Shown: positions 1-10,240, counted from the stretch's first letter. The stretch: 44,880 nt of DNA from an uncultured Saprospiraceae bacterium (GCA_937934275.1 CALHAM010000080.1:1-44880); one strand, 5' to 3'. Made by a program: numbers and translations. Notes: generated by a model not told the origin, from the sequence alone.

Positions 1-142
1 GTGAAAAATAACCGTTTGGCGTCCATTGGCTAAAGTTAGGCAACAAAGGTGGTAGCCATGGCGCTAAGGGAGCCTACTTTCGCCAAAGGGTTCGCTTTTA
101 GCGCGGTTTTTCCTTTTTCGAATTAAAAAACAGCCTGTAACC

Positions 143-3100
143 ATGCGTTGGATTGTTTCGCCTTTGGTGTGGGTAGCTGCTCTTGTTGTAGCAGATGCCC
201 AGACGACAGCTACTTCATTTCTGAAGCCCGTTTCGGAGGAGCTCGTGGTTTTGCCGGAAACGGCAGAGCGGAAGCTCATCCCGCTGCGCTATCGCACTTA
301 CGAACTGGACGAGCAGAGCTTGCTGTCGGCACTGAGCTGTGCTCCACGCGAATTTACGCCGGCAGTGCGCCAGTCGCCCTGCGTTATTCGCCTGCCTTTG
401 CCCGACGGCACGGAGGAGGCGTTTCGGGTATGGGAAACCGTTCAGGTGGAGCCGGCACTGGCGGAGGCTATGCCTTCGGCGCGCACGTATGCGGGCGAGG
501 CGCTGAACCGATCGGGCATGACGGTGCGCTTCAGCTACACGTGGCGCGGGCTAAATGCCTGGATTTACTGGCCCGATGCTCGGCTGTCGTTTGTGGAGGT
601 ATACGCTTGGGGCCAAAAGCGCTACTACATGGTTTACGGCGAGCAGGATTTGCCTCAAGAGGCGCGCCCGAGAACAGCCGATGTAGTCTGTGGGTTTTCG
701 GACGACGGTCGGCGACTGCGTGGAAGCGGAGTTGCCGAGCGGGGTACTTGGGCAGGCGCGCCGGTGCAGCTGAAGCAGTATCGCCTCATCATTTCCACGA
801 CGGGGGAGTTTTCGCAAGATCACGGCGGCACGCGCGAGTTGGTATATGCGGCACTGGTGGAGTACGTCAACCGCATCAACGGCATTTACGAGCGCGACCT
901 TTCGATACGCTTCATTTTGGTTCAGGCCACACTGGCTACTATTTTCCTCAATCCGGCTACCGATCCGTTTACAGGCACAGACAACGGGACGCTGGCCGCA
1001 CAAAATCAGCAGGCATTGGAGAGCGCGGGGGTCCCCTTTGCGGCTTACGATGTTGGGCATGTGTTCGCGCGCGGAGGGGGCGGCATTGCCGGGTTGGGCG
1101 TGGTGTGTCAGAGCAGCAAATGGCGAGCTTGCAGCGCCGGCAGTGGTGCCTATGGGTTGGGCTTCACGTACGTGAACTGCCATGAAATGGGCCACCAGTT
1201 GGGTGCCAATCATTCGTGGAATCGATGCGGCGGCTTTGCACCCGACCAACGAGCCGGCACTTCGGCCTACGAACCCGGCAGCGGCAGCACCATCATGTCG
1301 TATGCAGGCGCTTGCGGCCCCGACAACGTACAAGGCGGGGCGGACCTGTACTTCCACGGCGGCACGCTGGGCGAAATCCGAAAATACGTCGATGAAGAGA
1401 GCGGTGCCCAATGCGGCACGTTAACGCCTACGGGCAACCACCATCCCATTGTGTCGTTGCCCTACGCCAACGGATTCTTCATCCCTATTCGCACACCGTT
1501 TGAACTGACCTGTACGGCCACTGATGCCGATGGCGATGCGCTGCTGTACAGCTGGGAGCAGATAGACGTAGGTCCAGAGACGCCGCTAGGCACGCAGTTG
1601 GGCAATTCGCCGCTGTTCCGCTCGCGCCCTGCCGTGGCAGCCCCCAATCGGTACTTTCCGCAGCTGGGCACCGTTATCAACAATGCGACTGACCCGCGCG
1701 AACTGTTGCCCGATACTACGCGCAACCTCACTTTCCGACTCTCGGTGCGCGATGGGCGCGGCGGCGTTGGCTTCGCCAATCTATCGTTCAAGGCTACGGC
1801 TAATGCTGGCCCCTTCACCGTTACATACCCAAACACTTCGGCTGACCGCTGGAACGTTGGCGAATACGCCGAAGTGCGCTGGAATGTGGCTAACACTAAC
1901 CAGGCGCCCGTCAACTGCTCGCACGTCAATATTCGCCTAAGCACAGACGGCGGCCTGACGTATCCTTTCCTCTTGGCCGAGCGCGTCAGCAACGACGGCA
2001 GCCACTACGTAAAAGTGCCCAATTTGCTCACTTCGAATGCGCGCGTCCGGGTGGATGGCGCCGATAACGTCTTTTTCGACATCTCCAACAGCAACTTCAC
2101 CCTACAACAGCCCACACAGCCCTCGCTGACGATAGGCTTAGAACAGGACGATGCCGTCTTGTGTCTGCCCGCTCAACACACGGTGATTATTCGCACGGCC
2201 GGTGTGTTGGGCTTCAACACGCCGGTTGAGTTGGACCTCATAGACCCATTGCCACCGGGCGCAGTAGCTACTTTCAGCGCAACTGTCCTGCAACCCGGCG
2301 AGGACGCTACTCTTACGTTGGACTTTTCACAAGTGGACATTGAGGGTGACTTTATCCTTCAGCTGCGCGCTACGGCTGCGGGTGTGGCGCCTATTGTCCG
2401 GCCCATTACCATTCGCACTTTGCGCAACGACTTCAGCGGCCTAGCACTCTTGTGGCCACCCGACGGAGCCACAGACCAAGATCTGGTGCAAACCCTGCGC
2501 TGGAACAAGGGCTTGGACGCACAAGCCTACGATGTGCAGCTGGCCACCAGCCCTTCGTTCGAGCCGCCTGCGATTGTAGCTTCGGCAAGCAACACGACGT
2601 TGGACAGCTTTCGGGTACAGGCCTTCCTGAACAAGGGTCAGGCCTACTTTTGGCGCGTTCGCCCGCTCAACGCCTGCGGTGCCCACGCCTGGACGGAGCC
2701 GTTCTTCTTTTCCACTGTGGCCGAGCGATGCTTCGTTTGGGAGGCCACCGATCTGCCCAAAAACATCACGGCCAACGGCAAGCCAATCGTTGAGTCGAAG
2801 ATCAACGTCCTTAGTGGCGGCATCATCAAGAATATGGAGGTGCGGCGTCTAAAAGGGTACCATGAGTTTTTCCGCGACTTAGACGTGCGCCTCATTAGCC
2901 CGCAGGGCACCGAAGTAGTGCTGTGGTCGGGGCGCTGCGGCAACTTCAACGGCTTTTTCAACCTGCGCCTGACGGATGCCTCCCCGTTGCCCTTCCCTTG
3001 CCCTCCGCCCAACAACGGCATGCCCTTTCAGCCTCAACAACCGCTAGCAACCTTCAACCACCAAAACGCAACCGGCCTCTGGACGCTGCGCGTGCAAGAC

Positions 3101-3763
3101 ACCCAGGTGGGAGGAGGTGGAACGCTGGAGCAGTTTCACCTGGAGTTTTGCTCGGAACTCACCCTCAACCCGCCCTTTTTGGTCAACAACAATCCGCTAT
3201 GGGTGGAGCCTGGCAACAACCACCCTATCACCCCTGACCTGCTGCTGGCCGGCGACGCCGACAACGGCCCTGAAGAGCTGACCTTTACGCTCCTGACGGT
3301 TCCGCAATACGGGCATTTGAGCAAAAACTGGTCGGCTCCTCTGCAGCCGGGCGACCAGTTTACGCAAGCCGACCTCAACAGCGGGGCAATCCGCTTCTTT
3401 GACTACGGCTTCCGGCGCGACGACGGTTTCCTGTTCATCGTTGGCGATGGCCAGGGAGGCTTTTTCGGCACACCGCGCTTCCGCATTCAGACGCAAACGG
3501 TCAGCGCGCCCGAGGCTAAGGGCCGAGCATTAGACTTTGAGCTGTATCCGAACCCGGCACGCGAAGTGGCTTGGGTTGCCCTAAACACCTCGACCGCACA
3601 ATCGCTAAACGTCCTGCTTTTTGATGGCACAGGCCACTTAATCCAGCGAGCTTTATTGCCTGCCGGCACCACGGCCTTCCCTCTGTCTGTGTCTGGTTTG
3701 GCTGCTGGGCTGTATTTCGTGCAGGTGGAGCATACGGTGAAGAAGCTGGTTTTGCTCAAATAA
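143..3763 (+). CDS. Secreted reprolysin-like zinc metalloprotease with P-domain and T9SS sorting domain
   Basis: A 1206-residue secreted protease. Residues 1-19 form a signal peptide ending ADA-Q. The zinc site is HEMGHQLGANH with H347, E348, H351 and H357, followed by a Met-turn IMSY near M385, which places it with the metzincins, closest to the reprolysin-like M12B-type proteases of Bacteroidota. Downstream come a PKD/Ig-like part (about 430-760), an Fn3-like segment (about 766-860), a proprotein convertase P-domain (about 862-1000), a cadherin-like segment (about 1005-1110) and a C-terminal sorting domain from about 1129, with a YPNPA start and a GLYFVQV core. Known T9SS cargo with this tail crosses the outer membrane and is released or anchored at the surface. 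Substrate unknown. The ATG at 143 is chosen because it begins the signal peptide. Family assignment is confident; the exact domain borders are estimates. Confidence 0.93.
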   Translation: MRWIVSPLVWVAALVVADAQTTATSFLKPVSEELVVLPETAERKLIPLRYRTYELDEQSLLSALSCAPREFTPAVRQSPCVIRLPLPDGTEEAFRVWETVQVEPALAEAMPSARTYAGEALNRSGMTVRFSYTWRGLNAWIYWPDARLSFVEVYAWGQKRYYMVYGEQDLPQEARPRTADVVCGFSDDGRRLRGSGVAERGTWAGAPVQLKQYRLIISTTGEFSQDHGGTRELVYAALVEYVNRINGIYERDLSIRFILVQATLATIFLNPATDPFTGTDNGTLAAQNQQALESAGVPFAAYDVGHVFARGGGGIAGLGVVCQSSKWRACSAGSGAYGLGFTYVNCHEMGHQLGANHSWNRCGGFAPDQRAGTSAYEPGSGSTIMSYAGACGPDNVQGGADLYFHGGTLGEIRKYVDEESGAQCGTLTPTGNHHPIVSLPYANGFFIPIRTPFELTCTATDADGDALLYSWEQIDVGPETPLGTQLGNSPLFRSRPAVAAPNRYFPQLGTVINNATDPRELLPDTTRNLTFRLSVRDGRGGVGFANLSFKATANAGPFTVTYPNTSADRWNVGEYAEVRWNVANTNQAPVNCSHVNIRLSTDGGLTYPFLLAERVSNDGSHYVKVPNLLTSNARVRVDGADNVFFDISNSNFTLQQPTQPSLTIGLEQDDAVLCLPAQHTVIIRTAGVLGFNTPVELDLIDPLPPGAVATFSATVLQPGEDATLTLDFSQVDIEGDFILQLRATAAGVAPIVRPITIRTLRNDFSGLALLWPPDGATDQDLVQTLRWNKGLDAQAYDVQLATSPSFEPPAIVASASNTTLDSFRVQAFLNKGQAYFWRVRPLNACGAHAWTEPFFFSTVAERCFVWEATDLPKNITANGKPIVESKINVLSGGIIKNMEVRRLKGYHEFFRDLDVRLISPQGTEVVLWSGRCGNFNGFFNLRLTDASPLPFPCPPPNNGMPFQPQQPLATFNHQNATGLWTLRVQDTQVGGGGTLEQFHLEFCSELTLNPPFLVNNNPLWVEPGNNHPITPDLLLAGDADNGPEELTFTLLTVPQYGHLSKNWSAPLQPGDQFTQADLNSGAIRFFDYGFRRDDGFLFIVGDGQGGFFGTPRFRIQTQTVSAPEAKGRALDFELYPNPAREVAWVALNTSTAQSLNVLLFDGTGHLIQRALLPAGTTAFPLSVSGLAAGLYFVQVEHTVKKLVLLK

Positions 3764-3885
3764 AAAGGGCTTTTTTTGGAGAAATTGACGCATGTTTGCC
3801 CGCCTTTTGGTGCGAACGAGCGGTGCGCTCCTTCGCATCAAGAAATGGGCGAAAGATGTATTTTCCACTGGTTTCAACGTAAAAG

Positions 3886-6414
3886 ATGAACTGTTTGCGC
3901 ATTTGTTTGGCCGCACTTGTGTTGCGGTGTTTTTGGGTGGTGCCGGCCTTGGCTCAGGCCCCTATCAAAAGCCCGAATGAGTTTTTGCCTCACCGCTTGG
4001 GGGAACAATTCACGCCGCACCACCTGCAGGTGGCCTACTTCCAGTACTTGGCTGAACACTCGCCTCAGACAATGCGCCTGGAGCAATACGGCACGACGTA
4101 TGAGGGCCGTCCGCTGTTAGTGGCGTATTTCTCCTCTCCGGAGAATATGGATCGGTTAGAGCAAATCCGTCAGCAGCACTTGGCGGCCACAGAGCCAGGG
4201 AGGCAAGGGTCTCGAAATGCTCCTCAGCCGCCCATCGCCTTGGTCTGGCTGAGCATGAGTGTACACGGCAACGAACCTTCGGGGTCAGAGTGTAGCATGT
4301 TGTTGGCTTGGCAATTGGCCACTCAGACGGAAGCCGAAGTACAGCAGTGGCTAAAGAACACGGTGGTCATTCTGGATCCTTCGCTGAACCCCGACGGCTA
4401 TGAGCGCTACACGCACTGGTACCGAAGCGTGAGCAACCGACGCAAAAACCCCAATCCCGACGGGCGCGAACACGTAGAACCTTGGCCGCGGGGGCGCACC
4501 AACCACTACCACTTCGATTTGAACCGCGACTGGGCCTGGGCTACCCAAATAGAGACGCAACAGCGCTTAGCGCTCTACTACCGGTGGCGCCCTCATGTAC
4601 ACGCTGACCTGCACGAACAGGGCGTAGATAACCCCTATTACTTCGCTCCGGCTGCCGAGCCTCTACACGACTACATTACGCCTTGGCAGCGCGACTTCCA
4701 GACGCAAATGGGCCGAAACCACGCCCGCTATTTCGACAAGAACGGCTGGCTGTATTTTACCAAAGAAGTCTTCGACCTGTTCTATCCTTCCTATGGCGAC
4801 ACCTATCCGATGTTCACAGGGGCTATTGGCATGACCTATGAGCAGGCCGGCCATTCTACGGCCGGGCGCGCAGTGCTCACCTCCTCTGAGGATACGCTGA
4901 CGCTGCACGACCGCATCTTGCACCACCTGACAACGAGTCGTTCGACCATTGAAATGGCCAGCCAGAATGCCGAACTTTTGGTAGAAAACTTCCGAAAATA
5001 CTTTGAGCGCAACGCCGAAAAGCCACAAGGGCCTTATACGGCCTTCGTCCTTCCGGCTTCGAACAATCCGAACCAGCTCAGTGCCCTGTGCCGCTTACTC
5101 GACCGCCATCACATCCGCTATGGGCGCGCAGGCACCCAAATGCGCGGGTTAAAGGGCTTTAGCTACGTGGCCAATAAAGACACGGTCTTCAACATAGAGG
5201 AACAAGACCTAGTCATCAGCGCCTACCAGCCTAATTCGGTACTTCTGCAGGTGCTCTTCGAGCCAGAACACCGCCTGACAGACTCGCTCACTTACGACAT
5301 CACGGCCTGGGCGCTCCCGTATGCCTATGGGCTGGAGGCTTACGCCCTCAAACAACGAATAGAGCCTAAGGAAGCTTTTACACCCTACCGGGCTCCTGAA
5401 ACATACCTCGAAGCCTCACCTTATGCTTGGTGTGTGCGCTGGCAGTCGCCGGCAGATGCGCGCTTTTTGGCCCGCCTATTGGAGCGCGACGTGCGCGCCC
5501 GCTATGCCCTGCAGCCCTTCTCGCTGGCTGGGCAAAACTTTGAAGTAGGCACCCTGGTCATCAATCGGGCCGATAACTCAAGTCTTGGCGCCGATCTGGA
5601 CGGCATCGTACAAGAGGCAGCGCGCGCAGCTAACATCGAGGCGCACGCCATCTTCAGCGGCTGGGCAGAGAAGGGCCGCGATCTTGGCTCAGACAACTTC
5701 ACCCTTGTCAATCGCCCTGAAGTAGGCCTTATCTACAGCGATGACACCGACGATAACGCCTTTGGGCATGTGTGGTTTCTGTTTGAGCGAGATTTAGATT
5801 ATCCGATTACTCCTATTCCGCTTAGTCGACTGCCGCGCATGCGCTTGAGCAATTACAACGTGCTCATTTTTCCGCACGGCAGCTATAGCCTGCCGGAAAG
5901 TACGCTTAAAATGCTGCAAGAGTGGGTGCGGCAGGGTGGTCGCCTTATCGCCATTGAGGGCGCAGTAAAAGCCTTTGCCGACAAGGAGGGCTTTGGGCTG
6001 AAGACGAGATCGGTGCCTCCGAAAGATACTACAGAGACACTGGCCACGCTGAAGCCTTATCAGCTGCGCGAGCGCGAGCGCATCAGCGAGCAAGTCTCCG
6101 GGGCTGTGGTGCAAGCGATAGTAGACAGCACGCACCCGATGGCTTTTGGCTTGCGAGGCCGATACTTCTCGCTGAAGAACAGCAACCACTGCTACGAATT
6201 GACGGCTGGAGCACATGCGCCTGTGCGATTAGGAGACTCGTTTGCCTCTTATGGTTTTATCGGAAGTCGAATTCGCCCGTATTTAAAAAACACCCCCATT
6301 GTGGCTACGCAACGCATCGGCGAAGGGCAAGCCATCTTCTTTATAGACGACCCCGTATTTCGCTGTTTCTGGGAACAAGGTAAAATGCTGCTCTACAACG
6401 CTTTGTTCTTCTAA
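3886..6414 (+). CDS. Secreted M14 family zinc carboxypeptidase with C-terminal GATase-like region
   Basis: An 842-residue M14-type metallopeptidase. A signal peptide (residues 1-23, ending ALA-Q) is clear. The zinc ligands are H127 and E130 in HGNEPSG and H243 in DLHEQG, and the catalytic glutamate is E319 in MTYEQAG. The C-terminal third, from about residue 605, starts VGLIYSDDTDD and carries NVLIFPHGSY, resembling the glutamine-amidotransferase-like domain found behind M14 domains in Bacteroidota; it probably has no amidotransferase activity. The protein lacks a T9SS tail, so it is probably periplasmic. It lies 122 bp downstream of the metalloprotease on the same strand. Its TAA stop overlaps the stop of the convergent WG-repeat gene (shared CTAA at 6411-6414). 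The ATG at 3886 is the one that opens the signal peptide. Confidence 0.93.
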   Translation: MNCLRICLAALVLRCFWVVPALAQAPIKSPNEFLPHRLGEQFTPHHLQVAYFQYLAEHSPQTMRLEQYGTTYEGRPLLVAYFSSPENMDRLEQIRQQHLAATEPGRQGSRNAPQPPIALVWLSMSVHGNEPSGSECSMLLAWQLATQTEAEVQQWLKNTVVILDPSLNPDGYERYTHWYRSVSNRRKNPNPDGREHVEPWPRGRTNHYHFDLNRDWAWATQIETQQRLALYYRWRPHVHADLHEQGVDNPYYFAPAAEPLHDYITPWQRDFQTQMGRNHARYFDKNGWLYFTKEVFDLFYPSYGDTYPMFTGAIGMTYEQAGHSTAGRAVLTSSEDTLTLHDRILHHLTTSRSTIEMASQNAELLVENFRKYFERNAEKPQGPYTAFVLPASNNPNQLSALCRLLDRHHIRYGRAGTQMRGLKGFSYVANKDTVFNIEEQDLVISAYQPNSVLLQVLFEPEHRLTDSLTYDITAWALPYAYGLEAYALKQRIEPKEAFTPYRAPETYLEASPYAWCVRWQSPADARFLARLLERDVRARYALQPFSLAGQNFEVGTLVINRADNSSLGADLDGIVQEAARAANIEAHAIFSGWAEKGRDLGSDNFTLVNRPEVGLIYSDDTDDNAFGHVWFLFERDLDYPITPIPLSRLPRMRLSNYNVLIFPHGSYSLPESTLKMLQEWVRQGGRLIAIEGAVKAFADKEGFGLKTRSVPPKDTTETLATLKPYQLRERERISEQVSGAVVQAIVDSTHPMAFGLRGRYFSLKNSNHCYELTAGAHAPVRLGDSFASYGFIGSRIRPYLKNTPIVATQRIGEGQAIFFIDDPVFRCFWEQGKMLLYNALFF

Positions 6415-7433
6415 AGCTCCTGCCACACGACCTCGCTTTCGGGGGTGATGTAGCGCCACTTGCCGCCAACGGTAACGCGCGCTAAACCGTGTTCAAAAGG
6501 AGCAGCTGTGTCAAATGTGGGAGCTATGGCCCAGCGGCCATCGGGGTATAGGTAACCCCAACGGCCGTTGTTCTGGGCGGGGGCCAACCCGCCCTTAAAA
6601 GCACCGGCTCGCTCGAACTTGGGAAGAATGACCAGCCGCCCCTGAAGATCTACATAGCCGTAGGCGCCGTTGATCTCGACTAAAGCCAACCCTTCGCTAA
6701 AGCTTTCAGCACGCTCAAACATAGGAGCTATGGCTACCTCTCCCTCTTGGCTAACGAAGCCGTATTTGCCCTGCACTAGCGCTAATGCCATGCCTTCCTG
6801 AAAGCGCACAAAGGACTGGCGAGGTGCAAATTCGAATTGCGGCTCCAGACGCACGGCGCCCTGTCGGTCGATAAGCCCCCAACGGCCCTGTTGAACGACC
6901 ACAGCTACAGGGCCGTCGAAGGGCTGGCAGGCATCCCACTCGGGCGCCAGGGCAAATGACCCGTCGGCAGTGATGAAACCGCACCGACCTTCTACAGCAG
7001 CAGGCGCCAGCCCCTGCCGAAAAGGCCCCGTAGCCGTGTAGTGAAAAGGCAGGGCTGGGCGCCCTTGCAAGTCTATGTAACCCGCACGCCCTTCTACCTG
7101 CACAGCGGCAAGCCCTTCGGAAAAATCGCTGGCGCTGTCGAAACGAACCGAGATGACTTCGTCGCCGCGCTCGTCTACAAACCCCCATAGCCGCACCACC
7201 TGCACGCGAGCCAACCCTTCAGAAAACAGGCCAATAGTGCGGTATAAGCGCTTCATGTACAACCGCCCTAAGGCATCGAGCAGCACCCAGCGATCGTTGA
7301 GGCGCACCCGCGCAAAGCCCTCGTGAAAGTCGGTAACCTCTGCGTATTGAGGCTCAATGACCACTTCGCCGGAGGCATTCATAAAGCCGAAAAGGCCGCG
7401 GCGGCGAATCTTAAACAGTGGGGACGGCGTCAT
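6411..7433 (-). CDS. WG-repeat protein
   Basis: A 340-residue protein made almost wholly of WG repeats of about 34 residues. I count nine full units plus a partial one, each with a core like GRWGYLYPDG or GAYGYVDLQG followed by a FSEGLA-type segment. WG repeats (WG_beta_rep) are common in Bacteroidota and are thought to fold into beta-rich binding surfaces; their function is mostly unknown. The start at 7433 is preferred over the in-frame ATG at 7478. The repeat begins about ten residues after 7433, and a promoter-like TTG-N19-TAATTTTG lies at 7440-7469, which would put transcription start at this ATG. If 7478 is used, the protein gains 15 hydrophobic residues that could pass for a short signal peptide. 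The cellular location is therefore undecided. Confidence 0.85.
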   Translation of the reverse strand: MTPSPLFKIRRRGLFGFMNASGEVVIEPQYAEVTDFHEGFARVRLNDRWVLLDALGRLYMKRLYRTIGLFSEGLARVQVVRLWGFVDERGDEVISVRFDSASDFSEGLAAVQVEGRAGYIDLQGRPALPFHYTATGPFRQGLAPAAVEGRCGFITADGSFALAPEWDACQPFDGPVAVVVQQGRWGLIDRQGAVRLEPQFEFAPRQSFVRFQEGMALALVQGKYGFVSQEGEVAIAPMFERAESFSEGLALVEINGAYGYVDLQGRLVILPKFERAGAFKGGLAPAQNNGRWGYLYPDGRWAIAPTFDTAAPFEHGLARVTVGGKWRYITPESEVVWQEL

Positions 7434-7439
7434 GGACAG

Positions 7440-7469
7440 CAAAATTAGGGCAAGATGCTGCAGGCGCAA
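7440..7469 (-). promoter_or_regulatory. Bacteroidota-type promoter of the WG-repeat gene
   Basis: Read on the minus strand: TTG (7467-7469), 19-base spacer, TAATTTTG (7440-7447), matching the Bacteroidota -33/-7 pattern TTTG...TAnnTTTG. Only six bases separate the -7 element from the ATG at 7433, so the transcript would be leaderless or nearly so. Confidence 0.5.
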
Positions 7470-7543
7470 GCAACACACGCTCCAACACCTTTACAGCTCC
7501 GAACCCATAAGCCCTAAAGCACAGCGCTTATGGTAGGCCGTTT

Positions 7544-10240
7544 TCAGTCAAACTCGACAATGTCGCCGGCTTTGTAGGTCTTTTTGCCGTTGCGACTCGT
7601 TGGGTCAGCTGCTGCCGACGCCTCCACTGGAGCGTCGAAGAGGGTGCCCTGCTGGGTCAGTGGCACTGAGGCCTCACTGGCCGGTGCTTTTTGCTGAGCA
7701 TCGGTATCCACCTCTTGGATGTCGGAAAGGAGCACGTCGCTCAGTTTGTTGCCCACGGCCCTCCAGCCCTTGACGTCTATGAAATCGCTTAGGCTAATCT
7801 CGCCGCTCATGGGCTTGCCTTTCACCCGAAGGGTGTAGCGAATGCGGGGGTTGGGTTTGACGCTGGCAAAAAGCAGTTTTGATTTAGGATGGTCGGTGAT
7901 GTAGGTGAAGTTTTCGCGCAGGCGTGCAGTCTCGATGCGGAAGCGCTTGACCATCGTCCAGCCCTTGTGGCCATCGAAGTGCACGGCACTGACGACGAGG
8001 TCGGGGTGGAATTTGACGATGTGGAGCACTTCTTTTGGCTCGAAGCGCTGCAACAGATCGGTGTCGGTTTGCTCGTAGGAGCCGTTGCGGTAAAGCACGA
8101 GGATTTGGTCTCCGGTGTCGAATTCACCCAGCAGTCGCCCACGCTCTTGGGTGTTGAGGCGGCCGGTGATGTCGTCGTACCAGATTTTTTGGGCGCCGAT
8201 GGTGCTTTTGCCCACTTCTCTTTGCCGAATGCTTTTGACCGGGTATTTGGTCAGGATGTTGCCCTGGGCATCGCGGCCTTTGATGGCCAGTTCGGCAAAG
8301 TCGTAGTCAAACACTTTAATTTTAGCCGAGCAGCCGGAGCTGAGCGTAACGGTAACAACTTCGCTTTCGCCGTTGGGGTTGGCCGTCAAATAGAGGATGC
8401 GCGAGCCTTTGGAGCTGCCGCCTACTGGGTACTCTTTGTCGCGCGTAATGGCCGTTACGTTGAAGCGTTTGACCATTGTGCGGCCCGTTTGGCCGTCTAC
8501 GTAAGCCATGTTGTAGGTGGTGCGCTCGTCGTTCTTTTTCCAAACGGCCACGTGGATGATGTCTTTGCCTACAAAGACCTTTTCACCGATGCGAACGACT
8601 TTCATAATGCCATCGCGGCGAAAGACGATGACGTCGTCAATGTCGGAGCAGTCCTGAATGAATTCGTCTTTCTTCAGACCGTAGCCGATAAAGCCGCCGG
8701 CGCGATCGGCGTAGAGTTTGGCGTTGTTAGCCACTACTTCGGTGGCGCGGATTTCGTCGAAGAGAGCGATCTCGGTTTTACGCTCGCGCCCTGAGCCGTA
8801 TTTCTCCAAAAGGCGGCGGAAGTAGGCGATGGTGTACTCCGTGAGGTGGGCCAAGTGGTGCAGCGTTTCGCGGAGTTGTTCGTTGAGGTGGGCAATTTCC
8901 TCGTCTGCCTTGAAGGTGTTGTATTTGGAGATGCGTTTGATGCGGATTTCGGTTAGGCGTATGAGGTCTTCAGGCGTCAGAGGGCGCAGCAGTTTGATTT
9001 TATCGGTTTTTCGGTGGTAGTTTGGGTCGTCGGGCGTAACGACGTAGCGGCGCAGACCGGTCTCGATGGTTTGCAGCACCGCTTCCCAAGTTTCGCATTC
9101 TTCGATAGCGCGGTAGATGCGTTTTTCGATGAAAATTTTCTCTAACGAAGCAAAGTGGAGTTTTTCCTCAAGTTCGCGGCGCAGGATTTCGAGTTCTTGG
9201 CGCAGGAGGTCTTTGGTGTTTTCCGTAGAGATGCGCAGCAGTTCGTTTACGTCGGTGAAGAGGGGGCGGTTCCCTTGAATGACGCAGCAGTTAGGGCTGA
9301 TGCTGACTTCACAGTCGGTAAAGGCGTAAAGGGCGTCTATGGTTACGTCGGGGCTGATGCCGGGCTGCAATTCGATTTCGATGTCCACCTCGGCGGCTGT
9401 CTTGTCGGTAACGCGCTTGATTTTGATGTGGCCTTTTTCATTGGCTTTTAGGATGGAGTCAATCAAGTCACTGACAAACACGCCATAAGGGAGTTCAGTG
9501 ATGCGCAGCGTTTTTTTGTCCACTTCCTGAATCCGAGCGCGCACGCGCACTCTGCCGCCGCGCGCCCCGCCGTTGTACGCACTGATATCCACCAAGCCGC
9601 CCGTAGGGAAATCGGGATACAGCTCAAAGTGGCGCCCCTCCAAAACGGCGATGCTGGCTTCGCACAGTTCGATAAAGTTGTGAGGCAGCACTTTAGTACT
9701 TAGGCCTACGGCAATGCCCTCAACGCCTTGGGCCAACAGGAGCGGGAACTTTACGGGCAGCGTAATGGGTTCTCGCTTGCGGCCGTCGTACGACATTTGC
9801 CAGCGCGTGGTTTGCGGGTTGAAGACCACTTCGAGGGCAAACTTCGTCAGGCGGGCTTCGATGTATCGCGGGGCGGCTGCAGGGTCGCCGGTGCGGTAAT
9901 CGCCCCAGTTACCCTGGCAATCGATGAGCAGGTCTTTCTGACCCAGATTTACCAGCGCATCGCCAATGGCGGCATCGCCGTGCGGATGGTACTGCATCGT
10001 CTGGCCGATAAGGTTGGCCACTTTGTGGTAGCGCCCATCGTGCTGCTCATACATGGCGTGCAAAATGCGGCGCTGCACGGGTTTGAGGCCGTCCTCAATG
10101 GCCGGCACCGCCCGCTCTAAGATGACGTAGGAGGCATAGTCCAAGAAGTAGTTCTGATACATGCCCGAAAGGGTAACGAGCGGGTGTTCGCCGGCTGTGG
10201 CCGCGGGCGGCACAGAAGGATCTTTTTTCGGACGCGCCAT
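7544..10240 (-). CDS. parC: DNA topoisomerase IV subunit A
   Basis: An 898-residue type IIA topoisomerase A subunit, which breaks and rejoins DNA together with ParE to decatenate chromosomes. The winged-helix region includes GLKPVQRRILHAM (residues 51-63), HPHGDAAIGD (85-94) and the catalytic tyrosine Y126 in AAPRYIEAR. The C-terminal half is a beta-pinwheel without a recognisable GyrA box (QRRGGKG), so ParC is more likely than GyrA. At the position of GyrA Ser83 there is an alanine (A90), which I believe is common in this family and not proof of quinolone resistance. The start at 10240 (MARPKK) is preferred over the in-frame ATG at 10330, because a promoter-like element lies between the two. 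The C-terminal tail is acidic and low in complexity. The next gene upstream on this strand is the glycosyltransferase. Confidence 0.93.
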   Translation of the reverse strand: MARPKKDPSVPPAATAGEHPLVTLSGMYQNYFLDYASYVILERAVPAIEDGLKPVQRRILHAMYEQHDGRYHKVANLIGQTMQYHPHGDAAIGDALVNLGQKDLLIDCQGNWGDYRTGDPAAAPRYIEARLTKFALEVVFNPQTTRWQMSYDGRKREPITLPVKFPLLLAQGVEGIAVGLSTKVLPHNFIELCEASIAVLEGRHFELYPDFPTGGLVDISAYNGGARGGRVRVRARIQEVDKKTLRITELPYGVFVSDLIDSILKANEKGHIKIKRVTDKTAAEVDIEIELQPGISPDVTIDALYAFTDCEVSISPNCCVIQGNRPLFTDVNELLRISTENTKDLLRQELEILRRELEEKLHFASLEKIFIEKRIYRAIEECETWEAVLQTIETGLRRYVVTPDDPNYHRKTDKIKLLRPLTPEDLIRLTEIRIKRISKYNTFKADEEIAHLNEQLRETLHHLAHLTEYTIAYFRRLLEKYGSGRERKTEIALFDEIRATEVVANNAKLYADRAGGFIGYGLKKDEFIQDCSDIDDVIVFRRDGIMKVVRIGEKVFVGKDIIHVAVWKKNDERTTYNMAYVDGQTGRTMVKRFNVTAITRDKEYPVGGSSKGSRILYLTANPNGESEVVTVTLSSGCSAKIKVFDYDFAELAIKGRDAQGNILTKYPVKSIRQREVGKSTIGAQKIWYDDITGRLNTQERGRLLGEFDTGDQILVLYRNGSYEQTDTDLLQRFEPKEVLHIVKFHPDLVVSAVHFDGHKGWTMVKRFRIETARLRENFTYITDHPKSKLLFASVKPNPRIRYTLRVKGKPMSGEISLSDFIDVKGWRAVGNKLSDVLLSDIQEVDTDAQQKAPASEASVPLTQQGTLFDAPVEASAAADPTSRNGKKTYKAGDIVEFD

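Noticed and set aside
75-82. TACTTTCG upstream of the metalloprotease as a promoter -7 element.
   Set aside because: One mismatch in the TTTG part and no -33 TTG; not strong enough to call.
551-1411. 286-codon minus-strand frame inside the metalloprotease gene.
   Set aside because: It lies opposite the catalytic HEMGHQLGANH region; composition is that of a shadow frame and no domain is visible.
3792-3980. 62-codon frame overlapping the start of the M14 peptidase gene.
   Set aside because: It overlaps the signal-peptide start of the M14 gene in another frame and has no domain or promoter.
7889-8794. 301-codon plus-strand frame antisense to parC.
   Set aside because: It shadows the conserved ParC C-terminal domain and has no recognisable motif.
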